Shown here: in pieces, positions 7,649 to 13,010 of the stretch
Layout of the letters: each line of letters starts with the position of its first letter
Position numbering within the stretch: position 1 is the first letter of the stretch
Source: CAZMXI01 sp964570205
GTDB lineage: Bacteria; Planctomycetota; Phycisphaerae; Tepidisphaerales; Tepidisphaeraceae
DNA: 13,010 bases
Assembly: GCA_964570205.1 (NCBI GenBank)
Contig: CAZMXI010000142.1
Coordinates: 1 to 13,010 of the forward strand
Direction: 5' to 3'
Notes under the pieces: generated by a model
Databases searched by the model: none
Seen by the model: the letters and a program-made list of their open reading frames with translations, nothing else
Told to the model about the DNA's origin: nothing
Translations under genes and position numbers: made by a program

Positions 7649-8065
7649 TTATGGCAGGACCGTGACGACGACGGTCCGCCGCCGCGGGCTGGTGTCGAAA
7701 TCGATCAGGATGATCTGCTGGTACTCCCCGGTCATGAGCTTGCCGTTGGCGAAGGGAATCGTCAATTCCGGGCCTACCAGCGCTGCGCGGATGTGAGAAT
7801 GGCCGTTATCGTCGTTCCATGTGGCCTCATGCTCGTAGGGAGCATCGTCGGGAACCAGTTCCTGAAAGACGCGCTTCAGGTCGTGCTTCACCAGGCCGGG
7901 CTCGTACTCAATGGTGGTCAGCGCTGCGGTCGAGCCGACTACAAACAGGTTGATCAGGCCCGAGCCTCGCTGGTCGGCGATACGCTTCGTCAGTTCCGGC
8001 GATACATTGATGATGTCGGTGTTGCCCTCGGTGTGAAACTCGAGCGTGAATCGTTGCATGGACAT
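7649..8065 (-). CDS. yjbQ: YjbQ/UPF0047 family protein
   Basis: From the ATG at 8065 the product is 138 residues, the same length I recall for E. coli YjbQ. It carries the conserved blocks of UPF0047: FVVGSTAALTTIEYEPGL (41-58), YEHEATWNDDNGHSHIRAALVGP (77-99), and a C-terminal TGEYQQIILIDFDTSPRRRTVVV (112-134). The family is often annotated as secondary thiamine-phosphate synthase because of weak activity reported for the E. coli protein; its real physiological role is unsettled. H89 and H91 with nearby D85/D86 look like a metal site. GAGGA five bases upstream selects 8065 over the in-frame GTG at 8086 and the ATG at 8059. It is a soluble cytoplasmic protein. The gene is divergent from 8131 and lies 115 bases before the ABC operon on the same strand; no thiamine genes are nearby. 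Confidence 0.92.
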   Translation of the reverse strand: MSMQRFTLEFHTEGNTDIINVSPELTKRIADQRGSGLINLFVVGSTAALTTIEYEPGLVKHDLKRVFQELVPDDAPYEHEATWNDDNGHSHIRAALVGPELTIPFANGKLMTGEYQQIILIDFDTSPRRRTVVVTVLP

Positions 8066-8115
8066 CCGCTTCCTCGCCTGCTGCACGGAACTGATGCGTC
8101 CTGTTCCGAGCCGGG

Positions 8116-8121
8116 TATAAT
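8116..8121 (+). promoter_or_regulatory. Perfect -10 TATAAT just before the 8131 gene
   Basis: TATAAT ends nine bases before the ATG at 8131. Normal geometry puts the first transcribed base near 8128, so the mRNA would have a leader of about three bases. There is no Shine-Dalgarno sequence. A consensus -35 is not visible; CTGATG at 8091-8096 with a 19-base spacer is the best and is weak. The same AT-rich core read on the minus strand gives TTATAC or TATACC and could serve yjbQ. Confidence 0.5.
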
Positions 8122-8130
8122 CGACTGGTC

Positions 8131-9453
8131 ATGGTGATTCCGCAAGGCCCCACGCGGTTGCTCCTTCCCTTTTTCGTGTTATTCGCGAATTGGACGGGAC
8201 TTGTGCGCGAGGTGCGAGCCGCCGAACCCGCCAGCCGCCCGGCCGTCGGAGAATTGCGCCGGGAATGCGATGCGCTGATCGAGTCTGCGGTCAAGCGGCG
8301 CTACGGCTGGGCATGGCCGGCTGACGCGGGCGAGCAGGCGGGCCTGCCTCGCGGCGCCGCGCTGGTCAGTTACGAGCCCACATCAACGCCGGCGGCCGGG
8401 TTGGTGTTGTGGATGGCCGGCCAGCGCCTCAACGAGCCTCGATACCTCGAAGCAGCACGGATGGTGGCCAAGGGGATGGCCGCAGCACAGTTGCCCAGCG
8501 GGCGGATACCGGGCACGGCGGTGTTCGGCACGGCACCAGCACGGCGGGAGGTGGACCGTTTCATGGCGGACCGGTCGCAGACGTGCGCCAGCCTCGGAAT
8601 GCTGTTGTCCATGCTCGATGGTCAGCTACGGCAGGATCAGGATGAGGCAACACGCCGCACTGCCGCAAGGGCCACGCGATGGCTGGTCCAGCAGCAGGCG
8701 CCCAATGGGGCGTGGGCGACGCTGGTGACACCGCCGGATGACGACCAGCCGGTCAGGCTGGTCCGGCTGGACACCACCGATTACCGCAACTGCATATATG
8801 CGATGATTCTCGGGTTCGATGTGCTTGAGGAGAATCTGCTGCGGGTCACGTCGAATCGCGCGATCGACCGTCTGCTGCAACTCCGGCTGCGAAGCCCCGA
8901 CCTGGCCGCGGGACTCTGGCAGACCGCGTATGAGTTGAGCGGAACGCCCGCAATGCTGCCGCAGTCGATGCGCGAGTCGGTCGATGTCTTGGCGTCAGCG
9001 CGAGCGACGCAGGCAATTCTGGCATCGGCCCTGGCGCCGCTCAGCCACGCTGCGGCCCTGGAGACAACACAAGCTGCATCGCATCGCCTGGAAAAATTGA
9101 GATATGATGATGGCTTGTGGCGGCGCGCCTACCTCTTGTCGGAACTGACGAAGCCTCCAACAGGGCAGGCAAGTCGAGCCGGACCGCTGTTTGCCACCAC
9201 CCGGCCAGTCGCTGGCGAGCCCAATCCCTACGAAACGGGTGACTTCGGGCTGTCCCTCCTCTTGGAACGGATCAACGGGACTCAACTGAATCCCAAGCCC
9301 TCCCCGACGACTCTCCACCACCAACTCGCGATGGCGGTGACAGGAATCGGCGGCGGAGCGCTTGGACGATGCACCACTGCAACAACCGCCCCCAAGATGG
9401 CAACGCGCGCGGAACGAGTCGCCGCTATTCTGGAGAAAATGACCGGTCTGTAA
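8131..9453 (+). CDS. Secreted hypothetical protein, possible alpha/alpha toroid
   Basis: A complete 440-residue protein. Residues 10-25 (LLLPFFVLFANWTGLV) form the hydrophobic core of a Sec signal peptide, with a plausible cleavage after A30 or A31 (VRAAEP), so the mature protein should be exported. The remainder is rich in Ala, Leu and Arg and built of regularly spaced helices. Two motifs, AAAQLPSGRIPG and WLVQQQAPNGAWATL, resemble the turn between helix pairs (Q..P.G.W) of alpha/alpha-toroid proteins such as terpenoid cyclases and polysaccharide lyases. This suggests an (alpha/alpha) barrel that could act on a carbohydrate or terpenoid, but I identify no catalytic residues and cannot assign a family. 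The Thr/Ala-rich C-terminus looks low in structure. It is monocistronic, with no obvious hairpin-plus-T terminator after the TAA. Confidence 0.82.
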   Translation: MVIPQGPTRLLLPFFVLFANWTGLVREVRAAEPASRPAVGELRRECDALIESAVKRRYGWAWPADAGEQAGLPRGAALVSYEPTSTPAAGLVLWMAGQRLNEPRYLEAARMVAKGMAAAQLPSGRIPGTAVFGTAPARREVDRFMADRSQTCASLGMLLSMLDGQLRQDQDEATRRTAARATRWLVQQQAPNGAWATLVTPPDDDQPVRLVRLDTTDYRNCIYAMILGFDVLEENLLRVTSNRAIDRLLQLRLRSPDLAAGLWQTAYELSGTPAMLPQSMRESVDVLASARATQAILASALAPLSHAAALETTQAASHRLEKLRYDDGLWRRAYLLSELTKPPTGQASRAGPLFATTRPVAGEPNPYETGDFGLSLLLERINGTQLNPKPSPTTLHHQLAMAVTGIGGGALGRCTTATTAPKMATRAERVAAILEKMTGL

Positions 9454-9546
9454 CAGCCATGCGAGCGGCGCGTTATGGGACGATTCCAAGGCCTTGCGTC
9501 AAGATTGCGAAAATGTAACATCTATGTCGAAATATTAGTGCTGGAT

Positions 9547-9575
9547 TTGACCGGTTCGATAACACCGGGTATATT
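9547..9575 (+). promoter_or_regulatory. Sigma-70-type promoter for the dnaG-rpoD transcript
   Basis: TTGACC at 9547-9552 (five of six matches) is separated by exactly 17 bases from TATATT at 9570-9575 (five of six). This is the best promoter in the window. The predicted start is 9582, giving dnaG a 5' leader of about 156 bases. A second TTGACA at 9608-9613 has no matching -10 at proper spacing. Since no terminator is seen after dnaG, this promoter may also feed rpoD. Confidence 0.6.
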
Positions 9576-9591
9576 TGCGCATCTGCCTCGT

Positions 9592-9687
9592 GCTGCTTGC
9601 TTAAGTCTTGACAACAAATGATTTATAGCAGCGATCGTTGTCAGTTCGGTCGGGTGACGCAGGCGGCTTCCGATGAAGGGGCGGAAG
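9592..9687 (+). promoter_or_regulatory. Inverted repeats in the predicted dnaG leader
   Basis: Three exact stems can be drawn. GCTGCT (9592-9597) pairs with AGCAGC (9627-9632). TGACAAC (9609-9615) pairs with GTTGTCA (9637-9643). CTTCCG (9667-9672) pairs with CGGAAG (9682-9687) around a nine-base loop. The first two interleave, so they are either alternative folds or a pseudoknot; alternatively the TGACAAC dyad, 28 bases from one copy to the next, could be a DNA operator just downstream of the promoter. No known riboswitch class is recognised. The significance of such short stems is uncertain. Confidence 0.3.
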
Positions 9688-9737
9688 TGGGCCGATAAGA
9701 TGGTCACGGCGCAGGTTGTTAAGAGACCGTTATCAGT

Positions 9738-11522
9738 ATGGCGACTGACTTCAGGGCCCAGATCCTTCAGGCAACCGACTTGGTTGAGCTGATCAGCCAG
9801 AGCGTCGCCCTGAAGCGAAGAGGAAAAGACTACCTGGGACTATGCCCGTTTCATCAGGAAAAGACACCGTCTTTTCATGTGAGTCCCGGTAAGCAAACGT
9901 TTTACTGCTTCGGCTGCAAGGCCGGCGGTACGGCGATAGATTTCGTGATGCGGCGCGACCGGGTCGAGTTCAAGGAAGCCCTGGAAACGCTCGCACGCAT
10001 GGCGAATATCGAGCTGCCTCAGTTCGGCGGCTCACAGGCGCACGGACAGAGACAGGCATTGCTGGACGCGCATTCGGCGGCCTGCCGGTTCTTTGAAAAC
10101 TCGCTACAGCACCCGGAACAGGGCGCTGCCGCCAGGAACTACTTGGCCAAACGCGGCTTCACCGCCGACACCCTCAAACGGTTTGCGGTGGGCTTCGCGC
10201 CGGATGGTTGGGACGGCCTGCTGCGGAGTCCGGCGATGAAGAAATTTTCGCCGGAATTGCTGGCGTCCGCGGGCCTTGTGAAGCCCAGGGCCAATGGCAG
10301 CGGTTTCTACGACACATTTCGCGGCCGGATCATGTTCCCGATCCGCACCGAAAGCGGGCAGATCATCGCTTTTGGCGGACGGGTGATGCCCGGCTCGGAA
10401 GACCCGGCCAAGTATCTCAACAGCCCCGAAACGGCCCTGTTTAGCAAGAGCCGGGCCGTCTTCGGGCTTGATCTGGCCCGGCAGAGGATCGTCGAAACGC
10501 GAACGGTCGCCGTCGTCGAAGGCTATACCGACACGGCCATGGCGCACCAATATGGTGCATCGAACGTAGTAAGTGTGTTGGGAACCGCCCTGACCGAGCA
10601 GCACGTTGGGATACTGCGACGCTTCGCGGACAAAATCGTGCTGCTTTTCGACGCGGATGCGGCGGGCGATGCCGCCGTCGGCCGAAGTGTGCAGTTGTTC
10701 CTGACGCACCCGATCGAAATCGGTGTGGCGTCGATACCGGATGGATTAGATCCGGATGAATACCTGCTGAAGCACGGCATCGAGGCGTTTGGACGGATGC
10801 TGTCGGGTGCGACCGATGCGCTTGAATATGCGTGGAAACAGATGCGAAAGCGATTCGTCAGCCGCGAAGGCGACCTGACGGGTCAACAAAAGGCCATTGA
10901 AGAGTACTTAAGTCTTTTGGCTGGAGCGAGATCCGCCGGACCCGTGGATCCGATCCGATGGGGCGGAGCCTTGGTTCGGGTCAGTCGATTGACCGGCATT
11001 GATGCAGAGGAGTTGAACAGTCGGTTTCGGACGCGGCATAGAGGATCGTCTGCGGCCAGGCCTAGAATGGGCGTTCCTGAGGCGGCGGAGCCGGCCAGGC
11101 CAAGCGTGTCGACCGCGCGCAATCACGCGGAGCGGCACATTCTAGGTGTGTTGCTTGCCGAACCCCAGCGTTGGGCGGACGTACAGCTCAGCTTGGGCAC
11201 ACAGGATTTCGTCGGCGACGACCTGAGAAGGCTGGCCGAGGTTTACTGGAGTTATCAACGAGACGAAGGCGAGCCTGTATTGAATGAGTTGGTGGCGGCT
11301 TTGCCGGACGATGGGCTGAAAACGCTGGCGCTGGAACTTGTGCAGGAAGCCGAAGCGTTAGGGGATCTCGGTCTCCTGTTGAGAGATGCAAAGATGGAGA
11401 TCGATAGGCAGCGCCAGGAGGAGAAGGCGCGACAGATCGTGGCCGGCAGGGGTCAGCTCAGTGACGAGGCGTTGCTGGAGCTGGCAAAGCATGCGGCGAG
11501 AACGAATCTGAAGCGGATTTAG
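9738..11522 (+). CDS. dnaG: DNA primase DnaG
   Basis: A complete 594-residue bacterial primase that lays RNA primers at the replication fork, working with the DnaB helicase. The N-terminal CHC2 zinc-binding domain has C36, H39, C57 and C60 (LCPFHQEKTPSFHV, FYCFGCKAGG). The RNA-polymerase core follows, with DTFRGRIMFPI and AFGGRVM near residues 193-217 and AKYLNSPET near 223-231. The TOPRIM centre is present: VVEGYTD (E261) and LLFDADAAGD (D305, D307), the Mg2+-binding catalytic residues. After about residue 440 the sequence becomes variable and helical, as expected for the DnaB-interacting C-terminal domain (AERHILGVLLAEPQRW). Length is normal and no key residue is missing. There is no clear Shine-Dalgarno before the ATG. 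rpoD follows on the same strand after 230 bases, the conserved dnaG-rpoD order; rpsU is not in front of it here. Confidence 0.98.
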   Translation: MATDFRAQILQATDLVELISQSVALKRRGKDYLGLCPFHQEKTPSFHVSPGKQTFYCFGCKAGGTAIDFVMRRDRVEFKEALETLARMANIELPQFGGSQAHGQRQALLDAHSAACRFFENSLQHPEQGAAARNYLAKRGFTADTLKRFAVGFAPDGWDGLLRSPAMKKFSPELLASAGLVKPRANGSGFYDTFRGRIMFPIRTESGQIIAFGGRVMPGSEDPAKYLNSPETALFSKSRAVFGLDLARQRIVETRTVAVVEGYTDTAMAHQYGASNVVSVLGTALTEQHVGILRRFADKIVLLFDADAAGDAAVGRSVQLFLTHPIEIGVASIPDGLDPDEYLLKHGIEAFGRMLSGATDALEYAWKQMRKRFVSREGDLTGQQKAIEEYLSLLAGARSAGPVDPIRWGGALVRVSRLTGIDAEELNSRFRTRHRGSSAARPRMGVPEAAEPARPSVSTARNHAERHILGVLLAEPQRWADVQLSLGTQDFVGDDLRRLAEVYWSYQRDEGEPVLNELVAALPDDGLKTLALELVQEAEALGDLGLLLRDAKMEIDRQRQEEKARQIVAGRGQLSDEALLELAKHAARTNLKRI

Positions 11523-11570
11523 CGTCATCGGCCGAGGAAAACCGGTGGTTGCTGCCGCAAACGATATTTC

Positions 11571-11727
11571 GCGTGGCCTGCGGGCCGCGCATTGGGCCAG
11601 GGCGTTGCGAGAACGCCTTCGCTGGCCTACGAGGCAATGACGAAATCGCGTTGCAGGGACCGGAAATGGCTCCGGGGTCCTTGGCCCGTTTCGCGTTTGC
11701 CCGCAGCCCGAGGAGCGAGGCCTCGGG
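11571..11727 (+). promoter_or_regulatory. Cluster of four hairpins between dnaG and rpoD
   Basis: Four GC-rich inverted repeats follow one another. Hairpin A, 11571-11590: GCGTGGCC/GGCCGCGC, tetraloop TGCG, one G-T wobble. Hairpin B, 11595-11627: GGCCAG+GGCGTT pairs with AACGCC+CTGGCC, loop GCGAG, with a four-base bulge TTCG on the 3' side. Hairpin C, 11657-11680: GGA+CCGGA pairs with TCCGG+TCC around AATGGC, with a GG bulge. Hairpin D, 11707-11727: CCCGAGG/CCTCGGG, loop AGCGAGG. None is followed by a T-tract, so they are not ordinary intrinsic terminators. They could be a structured rpoD leader, RNA processing or stabilising sites between the two cistrons, or copies of a dispersed REP-like repeat. 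The 230-base gap (11523-11752) holds no credible gene or strong promoter. Confidence 0.5.
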
Positions 11728-11752
11728 TGGTGAGCAGTGGTAACAGTGGACA

Positions 11753-13010
11753 ATGGCAATTGAAACTCCCCTGATTGGCTCCGGATCGCAGGCGGAAGTC
11801 GACTCGCGCGTGGCCGCGATGATCGACCTGGGCAAGTCGCGCGGCTATCTGACGTATGACGAGCTCAACGAGCGCCTGCCAGACGAGGTGGTCTCTCCGG
11901 ACAAGCTGGACAGCCTGCTGATGATGATCGACGAGATGGGCATCAAGCTCATCGACGAGCAGGATATCGGCGAATTCCAGCAGAAGTCGACCAAGGCCGG
12001 GAAGACCGCCGCGGCGCTGACGGTGCCGGTCGGGCTGGCGGCTTCGACGGCGGCCAAGCCGGCCCTGATGCCCGGCGAAGGCCCGACCGAAGAAGACCTC
12101 AAGGTTGAAGACGAGGAACTGGACCTGAACCTCGAAGCCGAACTGGCCGAGGCCTCCAGCAAGCGCATCGACGACCCGGTGCGAATGTACCTGACGCAAA
12201 TGGGCGAGATCCCCCTGCTCACCCGAGAGCAGGAGATCGGCCTGGCCAAGAAGATTGAGATCACACGGAAGATCTTCCGCAGCCGCGTGCTGGAAAGCGA
12301 CTACTGCCTCCAGGCCGCCGTCGAGATCCTCCAGCAGGTCGATGACGGCGATCTGCCGTTCGACCGGACGATGAAGATCAGCACGGCCGAAGACCAGGCC
12401 GACAAGAGCACGATCGGCCAGCGCATCCCGATGAATCTGGGAACGGTTCGCCAGATGCTTTCGCGCAACCGGGAAGACTGGGACAACCTCCGCCAGAGCA
12501 GGAACAAGAAGGACCACCAGGGCCTCCTGCTGGCCATCCGCCGCCGCCGCCGCCGCAGCGTCAAGCTGCTGGAAGAGCTCTCGCTGCGCACCAGCAAGGT
12601 GACGCCGCTGATGAAGAAGCTCCACTCGATCAGCACCAAGATGCTGGAGCTGGAGACGCGCATCGAAGAGCTCAAGAAGCTCAAGGAGCCCGGCGAAGAT
12701 CTCGAGGTCTGCCAGCAGGAGTTGGAAGGGCTGGAGGACCTGGTGCTGGAAAACGCCCAGGATCTGCACAAGCGCGTCACCGCCATCCGCAAGATCTACA
12801 ACAAGTACGAAGACGCCAAGCGAAAACTGTCCGGCGGCAACCTCCGCCTGGTCGTCTCCATCGCCAAGAAGTATCGCAATCGCGGCCTGTCGTTCCTGGA
12901 CATCATCCAGGAAGGCAACACCGGCCTCATGCGCGCCGTCGACAAGTACGAATACCGCCGCGGCTACAAGTTCAGCACCTACGCCACCTGGTGGATTCGC
13001 CAGGCCATCA
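11753..13010 (+). CDS. rpoD: RNA polymerase primary sigma factor RpoD, 3' part beyond window
   Basis: Open for 419 codons from the ATG at 11753 to the right edge, so the C-terminus is missing. It directs RNA polymerase to housekeeping promoters. Region 1.1 is at about residues 15-70 (VAAMIDLGKSRGYLTYDELNE, IDEMGIKLID). Region 1.2 follows near 140 (DDPVRMYLTQMGEIPLLTREQEI). A long charged non-conserved domain comes next, about 160-360, with six consecutive arginines at 263-268 and a predicted coiled coil (KMLELETRIEELKKLKE). Regions 2.1-2.4 start with SGGNLRLVVSIAKKYRNRGLSFLDIIQEGN, and YKFSTYATWWIRQAI carries the -10 recognition and melting residues. Regions 3 and 4 lie outside. Codon choice (AAG, CTG, GAC, CGC) is more biased than in dnaG, consistent with high expression. 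There is no clear Shine-Dalgarno; the structured gap in front may matter for its control. Confidence 0.97.
   Translation, partial: MAIETPLIGSGSQAEVDSRVAAMIDLGKSRGYLTYDELNERLPDEVVSPDKLDSLLMMIDEMGIKLIDEQDIGEFQQKSTKAGKTAAALTVPVGLAASTAAKPALMPGEGPTEEDLKVEDEELDLNLEAELAEASSKRIDDPVRMYLTQMGEIPLLTREQEIGLAKKIEITRKIFRSRVLESDYCLQAAVEILQQVDDGDLPFDRTMKISTAEDQADKSTIGQRIPMNLGTVRQMLSRNREDWDNLRQSRNKKDHQGLLLAIRRRRRRSVKLLEELSLRTSKVTPLMKKLHSISTKMLELETRIEELKKLKEPGEDLEVCQQELEGLEDLVLENAQDLHKRVTAIRKIYNKYEDAKRKLSGGNLRLVVSIAKKYRNRGLSFLDIIQEGNTGLMRAVDKYEYRRGYKFSTYATWWIRQAI
12539..12556 (+). repeat. (CGC)6 trinucleotide run inside rpoD
   Basis: Six identical CGC codons encode R263-R268 of the sigma factor, in the non-conserved domain between regions 1.2 and 2.1. 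A perfect trinucleotide run can gain or lose whole codons without breaking the frame. The position is outside the conserved core, so length variation may be tolerated. Confidence 0.7.

Larger units (their letters stand above)
9454..9737 (+). other. Intergenic region upstream of dnaG
   Basis: These 284 bases contain no credible gene; a 61-codon minus-strand frame at 9522-9707 lacks a ribosome site and looks accidental. The stretch 9500-9630 is more AT-rich than the rest of the window. It contains a perfect 10-base palindrome CAAGGCCTTG at 9487-9496, the promoter at 9547-9575 and the structured dnaG leader, both listed separately. No factor-independent terminator for the 8131 gene is visible. 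Confidence 0.6.

Noticed and set aside
9522..9707. Small minus-strand frame upstream of dnaG
   Set aside because: No ribosome site, overlaps the best promoter of the window on the other strand, and has no conserved-looking sequence.
11595..11627. Hairpin B as an intrinsic terminator of dnaG
   Set aside because: The stem is strong, but the sequence after it (TACGAGGCAATG) has no T-tract.
11549..11743. Small plus-strand frames between dnaG and rpoD
   Set aside because: They run through the hairpin cluster, lack ribosome sites, and their composition follows the inverted repeats.
11741..11753. Possible leaderless promoter for rpoD (TAACAG six bases before the ATG)
   Set aside because: Only three of six -10 matches, the critical last T is missing, and there is no -35 element.
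11627..12769. 380-codon minus-strand open frame
   Set aside because: Antisense to rpoD, whose sigma-70 regions are unmistakable; Leu/Gln/Asp-biased shadow product.

Overview
The window is GC-rich, mostly chromosomal housekeeping and conserved-hypothetical sequence, probably from a member of the Planctomycetota (Phycisphaerae-like). That placement is inferred from the rpoD gene, whose long basic helical insert between regions 1.2 and 2.1 resembles my recollection of planctomycete sigma factors, from the secreted hypothetical proteins, and from the scarcity of Shine-Dalgarno sequences. No alignment was run, so the taxonomy is tentative. I see no CRISPR array, tRNA, rRNA, transposase, prophage or attachment site.

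Layout, left to right. (1) 1-651, minus: 5' part of a gene for a secreted protein of unknown function, running off the left edge. (2) 809-1852, plus: conserved hypothetical protein with a very basic N-terminus and an acidic central stretch, divergent from gene 1. (3) 1907-2584 and 2602-3174, plus: a HAD-superfamily phosphatase/phosphomutase and a DUF1802 protein, probably co-transcribed. (4) 7533-3196, minus: a compact three-gene operon encoding a LolD/MacB-type ABC ATPase, a duplicated FtsX-type permease and an HlyD-type periplasmic adaptor. Together these are most of a tripartite exporter; no outer-membrane TolC-type partner is present. It converges with the DUF1802 gene across 21 bases. (5) 8065-7649, minus: a YjbQ/UPF0047 protein. 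(6) 8131-9453, plus: a secreted protein that may have an alpha/alpha-toroid fold, divergent from yjbQ. (7) 9738-11522 and 11753-13010, plus: dnaG (primase) followed by the start of rpoD (primary sigma factor), the core of the classical macromolecular-synthesis cluster. rpoD is cut by the right edge.

The most notable non-coding signals are these. The leader in front of dnaG sits behind a good sigma-70-type promoter and contains interleaved inverted repeats. The 230-base gap between dnaG and rpoD holds four consecutive strong hairpins without T-tracts. Two promoters (HAD gene and the 8131 gene) sit so close to the ATG that the mRNAs are predicted to be leaderless or nearly so. I did not find a convincing new biological system; the genes are individually of known families or are isolated hypotheticals, and the interest scores reflect that.
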